A stretch of DNA of 64,000 nt from Nonomuraea rubra (GCF_014207985.1 NZ_JACHMI010000001.1:7113001-7177000), one strand, 5' to 3'; positions 52,024-61,365 are shown, numbered from the stretch's first letter. The notes: generated from the sequence alone by a model not told the origin. Translations and numbers: made by a program.

Positions 52024-54732
52024 CCATTGGCAGGGGGCAGTGTGGTCAGCTTGATCGGCCGCGAGCGTGAGGCTGCCGCGATCGACGCCATGCTGGAGCG
52101 CTCGCCGGAGCAGGGCGACGCGCTGATCGTCCGCGGCCCCGCCGGCATCGGCAAGACCGCCCTGCTGGAAGCCGCCACGAGCACCGCTCGTGAGCGGGGG
52201 ATGGCGGTCATGAGCACGGCCGGCGTGGAGGGCGAGGCCCACCTGCCCTTCGCCGGCCTGCATCTGCTCCTGCTGCCGCTGCAGGACGCGGTGGCCAAGC
52301 TGCCCGCCCGGCAGCGCGAGGCGCTCAACAGCGCCTTCGGCCTCGGCGAGGCGCGGGTGGAGCCGTTCCTCATCGCGATGGCCGTCCTCACCCTGCTCAC
52401 CGAGGCCGCCGCCGCCGGGCCGCTGCTGGTCGTCGTCGACGACGTGCACTGGCTCGACGCGCCCACCGTCGAGGCGCTCGCCTTCGTCGCCCGGCGCATC
52501 CGCGCCGACCCCATCGCCGTCCTCTTCGCCACCCGGGACGACCATCCCACCCACCTCGATCACTGCGGCCTGTCCGAGCTGCCACTCGGCGGCCTCGACC
52601 ACGCCGCCGCCGAGACGCTCCTGGACCAGCGCGCGTCCCGGCTGGGCGCCGGTGCGCGCCGGCGCGTGCTGGCCGAGGCGGACGGCAACCCCCTCGCTCT
52701 CGTGGAGCTGCCGCAGGTGGCCAACGGCGAACCGGAGCCGGCGGTCTCCGGTCTGCTGCCGCTGACGGCGCGCCTGGAGCGGGCCTTCGCCGTACGGCTG
52801 GCGGATCTGCCGCCACCCACTCGTGCCCTGCTGCTGGCGGCGGCCGCCGACGACGGCAGGCACCTGGCCACCGCCCTGGCCGCGGGAAGCCTCATGACCG
52901 GGGAGCAGCTCACCGTCGCGGCGCTCACCCCGGCCACCGAACGGCGCCTGGTCGAACTCACCGCGAGTGAGTTCCGTTTCCGCCACCCGCTGGTCCGCTC
53001 GGCCGTCTACCACCGCGCCACGCCGGCCGAGCGCCTCGCCGTGCACAACGCGCTCGCCGAGATCCACGACGCCGACCCGGACCGGCAGGCCTGGCACCGA
53101 GCGGCGGCCGTCAGCCACCCGGACGCCGCGGTCGCCACCGAGCTGGTCAACGTCGCCCGCCGCGCGCACCAGCGCGGCGCCGTCGTGGCCGCCGTCGCCG
53201 CGCTGCGGCGTTCGGCCCAGCTGACCGAAGGGCCGGCCCTGCGCGCCAACCGGCTGCTGCAGGCCGCGGAACTCGCCTTCGAGCTGGGCGGCCGCGACCT
53301 CCTGGCCGACCTGCTCACGCAGGTGGACCCCGGTGTCCTGACCGACCTCGGCCAGGCGAGGCTGACGTGGCTGCAGGAGGTGCTCGAAGAGGGGCGCACT
53401 CCCCTGCGCCGGCTCGTCGGCACGATCGAGTCGGTGTCGACGCTCGGCGACACCGCGTTGGCGATGAACTTCGTCCGGGCCGCCGCCATCCGCTGCTGGT
53501 GGACCGAGCCCGGCTCGGACGTGCGGCTACGGGTGGCCGAGCTGGCCGAGCGGCTGGCCCCGTCGGCGGACGATCCCGAGTTGCTGGCGTGCCTGAGCCT
53601 GGCCGCCGGGCTGGAGCGCGGCGACCAGGTGATCGAACGCCTGGTCCGGTTGCGCGGCACTCCCTTCGACGGCGTCCAGAACCGGCTGCTCGGGGTGGCG
53701 GCGACCGGCGTCGGCGCCTTCGACCTGGCCGGCGGCTTCCTGGAGGCCGCGGTCGCCGAGCTCCGGGCACAGGGCCGGCTCGGTCCCCTCACCCTGGCGT
53801 TGTCATCGCAGGTGTGGGAGCAGATCTTCTGCGGCGACTGGGCCGGCGCCAACCTCGTCGCCGGCGAGTGCGAGCGGCTGGCCCGCGAGACCGGCCAGTC
53901 ACGCTGGCTGGCCGCGGCACTGGCGGCCCGCGCCCTGCTGGCGGGCCTGCGCGGGCAGACCGACCTCGGCCGGGCCCTCGCCGCCGAGGCCGAGCGGGCG
54001 CTCGGGCCCCAGGGCGTCGCGTCGGTGCTGGCCCTCGTGCTGCACGCCAGAGGAGTGATCGCGCTGTGTGCCGGGCAGTACGCCGAGGCTTTCGGCCACC
54101 TGCGGCGGATCGCCGATCCCCAGGACGTCGCCTACCACCCTCGCTGGCGGCTCTGGTCGGTCAGCGAGCTGGCCGAGGCCGCCGTGGGCAGCGGACAGGA
54201 GGATGCCTTCCGCGGGATCCTCGCCGACATGGAGAAGGCCGTCGCCGACGCTCCCGCTCCGCTGGCGCACGTGGGCCTGCGGCACGCCCGCGCCCTGCTC
54301 GCCGACGCCGAGCCCCTCTACGCGACCGCCCTGGCCGCCGACCTGACCCGCTGGCCGACGGCCCGGGCGCGGCTGTGGCTGGCCCACGGTGTCTGGTTGC
54401 GCAGGCACAAGCGGGTGAAGGAGGCCCGCGAGTCCCTTCGGATCGCCCGTGACACCTGTGACGCGCTGGGCCTGGTCGCCTTGGGCGAGAGGGCTCGCCG
54501 GGAACTCCGCGCCGCCGGCGAGGCCGCCGCCGGGCGCACCCCTGCCGGCAGCGACAACCTGTCGGCACAGGAGTTGCAGATCGCCCGGCTGGCGGCGGCC
54601 GGCCTGACCAACCGGGAGATCGGGCAGCAGCTGTACCTGTCTCATCGGACCGTCAGCACCCACCTGTACCGGATATTTCCGAAGCTGGGGATCTCGGCGC
54701 GGGCGCAGCTTCGTGATGCGCTCGGGCTCTGA
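52018..54732 (+). CDS. Large LuxR-family regulator with AAA-type ATPase domain
   Basis: 904 residues from ATG 52018; GTG 52042, just behind a GGGGG, is an alternative. SLIGREREAAAIDAML leads into Walker A (IVRGPAGIGKTALLEAA) and Walker B (LLVVVDDVHWLDAPT), with the VEGEAHLPFAGLHLL sensor-type segment. TPR-like helices follow, then a LuxR helix-turn-helix (LSAQELQIARLAAAGLTNRE to ISARAQLRDAL). It is an intact sister of the gene at 41408 and of the remnants near 21437 and 40469. Its start is embedded in a 17-bp repeat that may serve autoregulation. Confidence 0.9.
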   Translation: MTPLAGGSVVSLIGREREAAAIDAMLERSPEQGDALIVRGPAGIGKTALLEAATSTARERGMAVMSTAGVEGEAHLPFAGLHLLLLPLQDAVAKLPARQREALNSAFGLGEARVEPFLIAMAVLTLLTEAAAAGPLLVVVDDVHWLDAPTVEALAFVARRIRADPIAVLFATRDDHPTHLDHCGLSELPLGGLDHAAAETLLDQRASRLGAGARRRVLAEADGNPLALVELPQVANGEPEPAVSGLLPLTARLERAFAVRLADLPPPTRALLLAAAADDGRHLATALAAGSLMTGEQLTVAALTPATERRLVELTASEFRFRHPLVRSAVYHRATPAERLAVHNALAEIHDADPDRQAWHRAAAVSHPDAAVATELVNVARRAHQRGAVVAAVAALRRSAQLTEGPALRANRLLQAAELAFELGGRDLLADLLTQVDPGVLTDLGQARLTWLQEVLEEGRTPLRRLVGTIESVSTLGDTALAMNFVRAAAIRCWWTEPGSDVRLRVAELAERLAPSADDPELLACLSLAAGLERGDQVIERLVRLRGTPFDGVQNRLLGVAATGVGAFDLAGGFLEAAVAELRAQGRLGPLTLALSSQVWEQIFCGDWAGANLVAGECERLARETGQSRWLAAALAARALLAGLRGQTDLGRALAAEAERALGPQGVASVLALVLHARGVIALCAGQYAEAFGHLRRIADPQDVAYHPRWRLWSVSELAEAAVGSGQEDAFRGILADMEKAVADAPAPLAHVGLRHARALLADAEPLYATALAADLTRWPTARARLWLAHGVWLRRHKRVKEARESLRIARDTCDALGLVALGERARRELRAAGEAAAGRTPAGSDNLSAQELQIARLAAAGLTNREIGQQLYLSHRTVSTHLYRIFPKLGISARAQLRDALGL

Positions 54733-54772
54733 GACCCGCCGCCTCCCTTCCCTCTCGGTACGCCGGGCGGCC

Positions 54773-55579
54773 TCAGCCCTTCTCCGCCCCCTGGTTCGGG
54801 TCGCGGATGAAGTACCGCTGGAACACCATGAAGATCACGGCCACCGGGATGGTGGCCAGCAGGGCCGCCGCGAGCTTGAGCGGGAACTGGGTCCCGCCGC
54901 CGAGCGATCCGCTGACCAGGTCGGCCAGCCCGCGCGGGAGGGTGAACAGGGCCGGGTCCTGTACGGCGACCAGGGTGTGCGGGAACTCGTTCCATGAGCT
55001 CTGGAACGACAGGATCGTCAGCGTGATCAGCGCCGGGCGCGACATGGGGAGCACCACGGACCAGAAGATCCGGAACGGGCCGGCCCCGTCGATGCGGGCC
55101 GCTTCCTCGACGCTGCGCGGGACCGACTCGAAGAACTGCTTCATGATGAACACGCCGGTGGCGTCGGCGACGAGCGGGAGGATCAGCGCGAGGTACGAGT
55201 CGTACATCCCCAGCTGGTTCAGGACCAGAAATTTCGGGATGAAGAGCACGACCCCCGGGACCGCCATCACCGCGATCACCGCGGCGAACAGCCCGGAACG
55301 CCCGCGAAAGCGCAGCCGGGCCAGCGCGTACCCGGCCATCGAGTCGAGCAGCACCCGCCCCAGCGTGACCACCACCGTCACCAGCAGCGAGTTCGCCAGC
55401 CAGACCGGCATGTCCGTGCCCGTGAACACCCGCTCGAACGCCGACAGCGTGGCCGGATGCGGGATGGGCGACAGCGGCCCGGCCGCGGCGTCGGGGTCGG
55501 TCTTGAAGGAGTTGGCGATCTGGATGACGAACGGATACATGAAGATCACCGAGAAGACGATCAGTACGATCCGCCTCAT
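54773..55579 (-). CDS. Sugar ABC transporter permease (MalG type)
   Basis: 268 residues from ATG 55579, overlapping the upstream permease stop as ATGA. Six transmembrane helices start with IVLIVFSVIFMYPFVIQIA. The EAA loop is RSVEEAARIDGAGPFRIFW, before VVLPMSRPALI. It forms the channel with the MalF-like protein encoded just upstream. Last gene of the operon, 40 bp from the convergent LuxR gene. Confidence 0.92.
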   Translation of the reverse strand: MRRIVLIVFSVIFMYPFVIQIANSFKTDPDAAAGPLSPIPHPATLSAFERVFTGTDMPVWLANSLLVTVVVTLGRVLLDSMAGYALARLRFRGRSGLFAAVIAVMAVPGVVLFIPKFLVLNQLGMYDSYLALILPLVADATGVFIMKQFFESVPRSVEEAARIDGAGPFRIFWSVVLPMSRPALITLTILSFQSSWNEFPHTLVAVQDPALFTLPRGLADLVSGSLGGGTQFPLKLAAALLATIPVAVIFMVFQRYFIRDPNQGAEKG

Positions 55580-56559
55580 GCCTTCCGCTCCCTCAAGATC
55601 CACCGCTGGAACAGGGTCAGCAGCACGATGATCAGGAAGAGCACGAACGAGATCGCCGTGCCCGCGCCGTAGTCGAAGTCGCGGAAGGCCGTCCGGTACG
55701 ACAGGAACGCCGGCGTCAGCGTGGTCTTGGCCGGATCGCCCTGGCTCATCACGTAGATCTGGTCGAAGACCTGCCAGGTGCCGATCAATCCGAGGGTCAG
55801 CACCAGGAACATGGTCGGCTTGAGCAGCGGCAACGTCACCCGGCGGAAGCGCTGCCACCGGGTGGCGCCGTCGATCATGGCCGCCTCGTCGAGCGTCTTC
55901 GGGATGTTCTGCAGCGCCGCGAGGAACATCAGCATGAACGTCCCCGACGTCGTCCACACCACGAGCACGATGATCGCGCACATCGCCACGCTCGGCCCCG
56001 AGAGCCAGTCCCACCAGGTCAGGCCCAGCATCCCGTGCTCGGTGAGCGCGGCGGGCGGCTCGCCGACCAGGAGCTGGATCACCCCGCGCGGGTCGGAGAA
56101 CCACTGCGGCCCCCGCACGCCGGCCAGGGCCAGGAGCTGGTTGACCGCACCGGAGTTGCTGAATATGAACAGGAACACCACGCTGATCGCCACGGAGCTG
56201 GTCACCGAGGGGAAGTAGAACGCGGTGCGGAAGAACGTCCTGCGCCTGTTCACCGCGAGCGCGAGAAAGAGCGCGAGCGCTGTCTGCAGCGGGACGACCG
56301 CGGCGACGTAGTAGACGTTGTTGCGGATACTGGTCATGAAGTCTTCGCGGGCCAGCCCTTCCTCGGCGAACAGCCGGGCGTAGTTCTCCCCGCCGACGAA
56401 CGGCACGCCGGCCCGGAACGGGCTGCCCTGCCCGTTCCATCCCGTCAGGCTCACCCAGAGCGCCATCAGGATGGGCAGCAGCAGGAACAGCCCGAGGATC
56501 GCCACCACCGGCGCCACGAAGAGCCACCCCGCGAGGTTCTCCCTGGTACGACTGCGCAT
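55576..56559 (-). CDS. Sugar ABC transporter permease (MalF type)
   Basis: 327 residues from ATG 56559. Six to seven transmembrane helices (ENLAGWLFVAPVVAILGLFL and others), with EAA loop PKTLDEAAMIDGATRWQRF before LPLLKP. It starts 4 bp after the binding-protein stop and overlaps the next permease, so the transporter genes are tightly coupled. No ATPase gene is nearby; a shared MsiK-type ATPase is assumed. Confidence 0.92.
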   Translation of the reverse strand: MRSRTRENLAGWLFVAPVVAILGLFLLLPILMALWVSLTGWNGQGSPFRAGVPFVGGENYARLFAEEGLAREDFMTSIRNNVYYVAAVVPLQTALALFLALAVNRRRTFFRTAFYFPSVTSSVAISVVFLFIFSNSGAVNQLLALAGVRGPQWFSDPRGVIQLLVGEPPAALTEHGMLGLTWWDWLSGPSVAMCAIIVLVVWTTSGTFMLMFLAALQNIPKTLDEAAMIDGATRWQRFRRVTLPLLKPTMFLVLTLGLIGTWQVFDQIYVMSQGDPAKTTLTPAFLSYRTAFRDFDYGAGTAISFVLFLIIVLLTLFQRWILRERKA

Positions 56560-56563
56560 GACG

Positions 56564-57787
56564 TCAGCCGAGCGCGCTCTGGGTGTTCTTCTGCAGCCTG
56601 GCCAGGATCTGCTTGGGGTCTCCGGTGGCCAGTTGCTGGAGCCCGGAGTCGAAGTCGGACAGGACGCTGTCCATCTTGGGGGCCTTGACCGGGCCCTGGG
56701 CGTACTCGGCGCCGGCCAGGAAGGCGGCGTCGGCGGGGAACTCCTGGAGGTAGGCGTCCTTGGCCGACTGGCGCGAGGGCATGACGCCGAACGCCCTGGC
56801 GAAGGCGAGCTGCTGATCGGCCCTGGTCATCGCCTCGACGAAGGCGATCGCCGCGGCCTTGTGCTGGGACTTGGCGGCGATGCCCCAGCAGTTGCTGAAC
56901 GACAGCGTGCCCTTGCCCTTGGGCCCCGCGGGCAGCTCGTGGACGGAGAACTTCACGCCGGGGTAGTCGGCCTTCAGCGCGCCCTTGATCCAGTTGCCCT
57001 CGATGGTCATCGCGGACTTGCCCTTGCCGAACGCCTCGCCGCCCCACTCGGCGTCGAGCGCCTTGGCGTACTGGGCCTGCTCGCCGGTGAGCAGGCTCTT
57101 GACGTACTGGAGCGCGGCGAGGTTCTCCGGGCTGTCGCCGGTGGCCTGCTTGCCGTCGGCGCTGGTGATCCAGCCGCCGGCCTGCACCATGAAGGCGCCG
57201 AGCCGGTCTCTGGTGTCGCCGAACGCCAGCGGCGTCACACCCTTGATCTTCTTGGTGGCGGCGGTCAGCTCGTCCCAGGTCGTGGGGAGGTCGTCGTCGG
57301 TGAGCCCGTTCCGCTTCCACAGCTCGTCGTTGACGATCAGGGCGAGCGTGGAGAAGTCCTTGGGCACGCAGACGAAGCGGCCGTCGTAGGTGAACGCCTC
57401 GCGCAGGCTCGGGTAGAAGTCCTGGCTGTCGGAGATCCGGTCGGCGTACGGCTCCAGCGCGCCGACGCTGGCGTAGTCGGCGAAGCGGGCGGCGTCGACG
57501 TAGAACACGTCCGGTGGGTTGCTGCCCGCCAGGGCCTGCCCGAGCTGCTGGTGGATGTCCTGGGCGGGGGTGACGGTGGCGGTGTTGCCGCTGGCCTTCG
57601 CCCAGGCCTCGGCCGCCTGCTTGACCGCGTTCGTCTCGGCGTCGCCGGAGGAGGCCATCAGGACCTGGATGGCGGCCGGGCCGGTGGTCTGCTGCGCCGG
57701 CGCCGCCTGCCGGTCGTCGAATCCGCTGCCGCAGGCCGTGACGGACAGCAGCGCGGCCAGCGCCGCCAGGATCGCGAGGCTTTTCAT
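56564..57787 (-). CDS. ABC transporter sugar-binding lipoprotein
   Basis: 407 residues from ATG 57787, with AAAGGAG eight bases ahead. Signal peptide with lipobox SVTAC and Cys19. The body is an extracellular solute-binding protein family 1 fold: IQVLMASSGDAETNAVKQ, LAGSNPPDVFYVDAARFADY, FSTLALIVNDELWKRNGLTD, and MTIEGNWIKGALKADYPG. It overlaps the LacI stop as ATGA, so regulator and importer are made from one message. The ligand is probably a glucose-type oligosaccharide, judging from the debranching-type enzyme across the operator. Confidence 0.9.
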   Translation of the reverse strand: MKSLAILAALAALLSVTACGSGFDDRQAAPAQQTTGPAAIQVLMASSGDAETNAVKQAAEAWAKASGNTATVTPAQDIHQQLGQALAGSNPPDVFYVDAARFADYASVGALEPYADRISDSQDFYPSLREAFTYDGRFVCVPKDFSTLALIVNDELWKRNGLTDDDLPTTWDELTAATKKIKGVTPLAFGDTRDRLGAFMVQAGGWITSADGKQATGDSPENLAALQYVKSLLTGEQAQYAKALDAEWGGEAFGKGKSAMTIEGNWIKGALKADYPGVKFSVHELPAGPKGKGTLSFSNCWGIAAKSQHKAAAIAFVEAMTRADQQLAFARAFGVMPSRQSAKDAYLQEFPADAAFLAGAEYAQGPVKAPKMDSVLSDFDSGLQQLATGDPKQILARLQKNTQSALG

Positions 57788-58749
57788 GAGCGAGGCTCCT
57801 TTCGGATGACCAGGGAGGGGGTGAGGAGCACGTGCGACACGGCGGGCCGGTCGGACAGCCGGCTGGTGAGCAGGTCCACGCAGCGTGCCGCGGCCTCGGT
57901 GAGCGGCTGGCTGAGGCTGGTGAGCCCGACGGCCGCGGCGACGGGCGTGTCGTCGAATCCGACGACGTCGGGGATCACCTGCAGGGCTCCGAGTGCCACC
58001 GAGTCGCTGACGCAGACCAGGGCCGTCGCCCCGCGCTCCACCAGCTCCCGTGCGGCCGCCTGCCCCTGGGCGGACGACCCGTCCGTCTCCAGGACGAGGC
58101 CGGCGTCGAGCCCTCGCCCGGCCAGTGCCCTGGACCAGCCGGCCCTGCGGTCGTCCCCGACGCCGGAGCCGGGCTCCCAGCCGACGAAGCCGATGCGGCG
58201 GTGTCCCGCGTCGAGCAGGTGGTGGGTGGCCGCCTCGGTGCCGGCGGCGCCGTCCACGTCCACCCAGGGATGGACGTCCTCCGGCGCGCCCCACGGCCGG
58301 CCGAAGCTGACGAACGGCAGGGCGCGCTCGGCCAGCCAGGCGGCCCGCGGGTCACCGTGATGGGTGCTGGTGAGCACGAACCCGTCGGGCTCGAACTCGC
58401 CCAGGAGCTGATCGATCGTGGCGATCTCGGCCCGGTCGTCGGCCGCGGTGTAGAGCAGCACGCGGTAGCCGGACCTGGCCGCCGACTCGGTGAGGCCGTG
58501 CAGGAAGCGGTCGAAGACGTTCATGCCGTCCTGCGTGGTCTCGATCCGTACGGCCAGCAGCCGCGACCGGCCGGTCCGCATCTGCCTGGCGGCGGCGCTC
58601 ACCCGGTAGCCGAGGGCCTCCACGGCGTCCAGCACGCGCTGCCGGGTCTCCTCCTTGACCACTTCGGGGGAGTTCAGCACGTTCGACACCGTCTGGCGGG
58701 ACACGTTTGCGTAGCGAGCCACGTCGGCGATCGTCACCTTTGACGCCAT
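57784..58749 (-). CDS. LacI-family transcriptional regulator
   Basis: 321 residues from ATG 58749. Helix-turn-helix with hinge (TIADVARYANVSRQTVSNVL, then LNSPEVVKEETRQRVLDAV). The sensor domain includes TSTHHGDPRAAWLAE, HHLLDAGHRRIGFVGW and CVSDSVALGALQVIPDVV. It is divergent from the debranching-type enzyme across two operator-like sites and heads the importer operon (ATGA overlap with the binding-protein gene). It probably represses both transcripts until the sugar is present. Confidence 0.93.
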   Translation of the reverse strand: MASKVTIADVARYANVSRQTVSNVLNSPEVVKEETRQRVLDAVEALGYRVSAAARQMRTGRSRLLAVRIETTQDGMNVFDRFLHGLTESAARSGYRVLLYTAADDRAEIATIDQLLGEFEPDGFVLTSTHHGDPRAAWLAERALPFVSFGRPWGAPEDVHPWVDVDGAAGTEAATHHLLDAGHRRIGFVGWEPGSGVGDDRRAGWSRALAGRGLDAGLVLETDGSSAQGQAAARELVERGATALVCVSDSVALGALQVIPDVVGFDDTPVAAAVGLTSLSQPLTEAAARCVDLLTSRLSDRPAVSHVLLTPSLVIRKEPRS

Positions 58750-58767
58750 CTGTGTCCTCTCTAATGG

Positions 58768-58811
58768 TTTGATCGATCCAAAAGGCGTATGAGAGGATTA
58801 GATCGTTCAAA
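58768..58811. promoter_or_regulatory. Pair of LacI-type operators between divergent sugar genes
   Basis: TTTGATCGATCCAAA (58768-58782) and, on the other strand, TTTGAACGATCTAAT (58797-58811) match at 12 of 15 positions. Their centres are 29 bp apart, about three helical turns, so two repressor dimers could bind the same face. They lie in the 89-bp gap between the LacI and debranching-type genes, where both promoters must be. Confidence 0.75.
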
Positions 58812-58838
58812 TAAACGGAGTGTCAAGGGGTCCTCACC

Positions 58839-61007
58839 GTGCACGACCACCGTCTGCAACCGCTGCTGCACGACCTCGTCTCCACCGTCCTGGCGCCGAC
58901 GACCGCGCTCAGCGGCACGGACGGCCAGATCAGGCCCGCCGGGGTGCAGGGGCTCTTCCACGCCGACGCCCGGGTGCTCTCCCAGGCCGGACTGCTGGTC
59001 GATGGCCGCGAGCCGGAGCCGATCGGCCACGCCGTGCCGGCGCCGGGCGTCTCCCGCTTCGTCGCGCTGGCCCGCTGGCTCGGTGACCGCTCCCCCGATC
59101 CCACGGTCAGGCTCGACCGCGTGCGCCGCGTCACGCCTGGCGTCATGGAGGAGGAGATCACCGTCGCCTCCACCGCGGCCGGGCCCGTCACCTGCACCGT
59201 CACGCTCACGCTGGGCTGCGATCTGGCCCCCGTCGAGGTGGTCAAGTCGGGCGGGGCCGCCGAGCCGCTGCCGCCCGAGGTCACGGGCGGCGAGCTGGTG
59301 TGGCGTTCCGGCGGCACCCGCGTCACCATCCACTCGGACACCGGGGCGAGCGCCGAGGTGAGCACCGAGGCGGGTGCTGAGATGGGCGCTGAGATGGGCG
59401 CCGAGGTGGGCGCCGAGGTGGGCGCCGAGGTGGGCGCCGAGGTGGGCGCCGAGGTGGGCGCCGGCGTGAACGCGGGCGGGGCCATGCTGAGGTGGCACGT
59501 GACGGTCGCGCCCGGGCGGCCGGTGACGCTGCGGTGGGGCGTCCGGGTCGAGGACCCGGACGCCGTCGTGGCCGCCCCGCCTGGCCGCCCGGAGTGGAGC
59601 AGGCCGCAGGTCCAGGCGGACGACGCCCGCCTGGAACGCCTGACCCGCCAGTCCCTCGACGACCTGGAGTCGCTCCGGCTCACCGAGACCGCGGCGCCGG
59701 GCGACACGTTTCTCGGCGCGGGCGTCCCCTGGTTCCTGACGCTGTTCGGCCGTGACAGCATCTGGGCCGCCCGGATGCTGCTCCCGCTGGGCACCGAGCT
59801 GGCCGCCGGCACGCTGCGCGTCCTGGCCCGCCGTCAGGGGACCAAGGTGGACGCCACCTCCGGCGAGGCCCCCGGCAAGATCATGCACGAGCTGCGCCGC
59901 CACGAGTTCGCCGTCGAGGGCAACGGGCTGTTCCTGCCCGCCGCCTACTACGGCACCATCGACGCCACCCCGCTGTGGATCTGCCTGCTGCACGACGCCT
60001 GGCGCTGGGGCATGCCGGAGGCCGAGGTGGCCGCGCTGCTGCCCGCCATGGAGGCGGCGCTCGGCTGGCTCGCCGACCACGGCGACGCCGACGGCGACGG
60101 CTTCCTCGAGTACCTCGACACCAGCGGACGCGGCCTGGCCAACCAGGGCTGGAAGGACTCCGGAGACGCGGTCCGCTTCCGCGACGGCTCGCGCGCCGAG
60201 CCACCCATCGCCCTGGTCGAGGTGCAGGGGTACGCCTACGAGGCGGCCATGGCGGGCGCGGCGCTGCTGGAGGCGTACGGCAGGCCGGGCGCCGAGCGGT
60301 GGCGCGACTACGCGGGCGCGCTGGCGGAGCGGTTCCGCGAGCGGTTCTGGTTGGCCGGCGGCTACCCGGCCCTGGCCCTCGACCACGGCAAGCGCCCGGT
60401 GGACTCGCTGACCAGCAACATCGGCCACCTTCTCGGCACCGGCCTGCTCACCCCCGCCGAGGAGCTGAGGATCGTCCGGACGCTGACGGACGCGAGCATG
60501 TCCGGCGGTTTCGGCCTGCGCACGATGTCAGCGGCCGACGCCGGTTTCAGCCCCCTCTCCTACCACTGCGGCTCCGTCTGGACCCACGACACCGCCATCG
60601 TGATCTCCGGGCTGGCCCGCTCCGGCCACGCCGATCTCGCCGCCGACCTCGTACGGGGGCTTCTCTCGGCGGCCGAGACCTTCGGCTACCGGTTGCCCGA
60701 GCTGCACGCGGGCGACGACCGCACGCTGATGGGGCGGCCGGTGCCGTACCCGGCGGCCTGCCGGCCCCAGGCCTGGTCGGCGGCGGCGGCCATCGCGATC
60801 CTGCACGCCGCCACCGGGCTGTACCCCGACGTCCCCTCGGGCCGCGCGACCCTCCGGCCCCTGCCCGGCGCTCCCCTGGGCGCGCTGTCGGTACGCGGGC
60901 TACGGGTGGCCGGTTCCCCGGTGGACGTGACGCTCGACCGATCCGGCACGGCCCACGTCACGGGCCTCCCTCCGGGCATCTCCCTCCTGCGGGACCCGCC
61001 GCGCTGA
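58839..61007 (+). CDS. Glycogen-debranching-type amylo-alpha-1,6-glucosidase-like enzyme
   Basis: 722 residues from GTG 58839. The N-terminal beta domain is of the GDE N-terminal type (GLFHADARVLSQAGLLVDG). The C-terminal (alpha/alpha)6 toroid includes LFGRDSIWAARMLLPLG, HELRRHEFAVEGNG, WICLLHDAWRWGM and NQGWKDSGDAV, as in amylo-1,6-glucosidase/MGH1-like enzymes. No signal peptide. The N-terminal domain contains a GAEM/GAEV repeat of 7-8 units in a row, an unusual insert. It is divergent from LacI over the paired operators and is inferred to process the imported oligosaccharide. Exact linkage unknown. Confidence 0.83.
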   Translation: MHDHRLQPLLHDLVSTVLAPTTALSGTDGQIRPAGVQGLFHADARVLSQAGLLVDGREPEPIGHAVPAPGVSRFVALARWLGDRSPDPTVRLDRVRRVTPGVMEEEITVASTAAGPVTCTVTLTLGCDLAPVEVVKSGGAAEPLPPEVTGGELVWRSGGTRVTIHSDTGASAEVSTEAGAEMGAEMGAEVGAEVGAEVGAEVGAEVGAGVNAGGAMLRWHVTVAPGRPVTLRWGVRVEDPDAVVAAPPGRPEWSRPQVQADDARLERLTRQSLDDLESLRLTETAAPGDTFLGAGVPWFLTLFGRDSIWAARMLLPLGTELAAGTLRVLARRQGTKVDATSGEAPGKIMHELRRHEFAVEGNGLFLPAAYYGTIDATPLWICLLHDAWRWGMPEAEVAALLPAMEAALGWLADHGDADGDGFLEYLDTSGRGLANQGWKDSGDAVRFRDGSRAEPPIALVEVQGYAYEAAMAGAALLEAYGRPGAERWRDYAGALAERFRERFWLAGGYPALALDHGKRPVDSLTSNIGHLLGTGLLTPAEELRIVRTLTDASMSGGFGLRTMSAADAGFSPLSYHCGSVWTHDTAIVISGLARSGHADLAADLVRGLLSAAETFGYRLPELHAGDDRTLMGRPVPYPAACRPQAWSAAAAIAILHAATGLYPDVPSGRATLRPLPGAPLGALSVRGLRVAGSPVDVTLDRSGTAHVTGLPPGISLLRDPPR
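59373..59456 (+). repeat. Seven 12-bp coding repeats (GAEM/GAEV tetrapeptides)
   Basis: Units of GGCGCCGAGGTG start at 59373, 59385, 59397, 59409, 59421, 59433 and 59445; the first two read GAEM and the rest GAEV. An eighth unit, GAGV, follows. The last five are identical at DNA level, which shows recent slippage. The insert is in frame, acidic and low in complexity. Confidence 0.95.
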
Positions 61008-61049
61008 GCCCCTCCCGGTTCAGCGGCCGGTACAACGTTCCGCCCAGCC

Positions 61050-61109
61050 GCACGACGCCACCCGCCGCACGACGCCACCCGCCGCACGACGCCACCCGCC
61101 GCATGACGA
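61050..61109. repeat. 17-bp tandem repeat in the 642-bp gap
   Basis: Units GCACGACGCCACCCGCC start at 61050, 61067 and 61084, then a partial, altered copy. The array lies 42 bp past the debranching-type gene. It does not code for a supported protein, and no other feature overlaps it. Confidence 0.85.
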
Positions 61110-61219
61110 CGGCGGTCGGATGACGACGCCGGCCCGCCGCCATGACGCACGCATGGCGTTCGTGGCCGCCGGTCGAGGAGCCGATCGCAGCCAGACCGCT
61201 GGCCCGGGCGAACGCGAGC

Positions 61220-61365
61220 GCACGGGTACGCATCGGCGTCCTCGGCCCCCTGGTGCTGGAGACCGAGGACGGCCTTTCCCCGTCGGACGTGCGCGGCTGC
61301 CGGCCTTGCCGGCCAGGCTGGCGCTGGACTGCGGCCGTGCCGTCCCGCCAGAGACCCTGAGCAGG
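61220..61365 (+). pseudogene. Relic of a SARP-type regulator N-terminus
   Basis: RIGVLGPLVLETEDGLSPSD followed by VRG in one frame, then LPARLALDCGRAVPPETLSR in another, together give the first two helices and strands of a BTAD/SARP DNA-binding domain (compare FRVLGPVEVWDGDRRLQLGG of the gene at 29885). A frameshift separates them and nothing downstream continues. The rest of 61366-61649 shows no gene. Confidence 0.6.
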
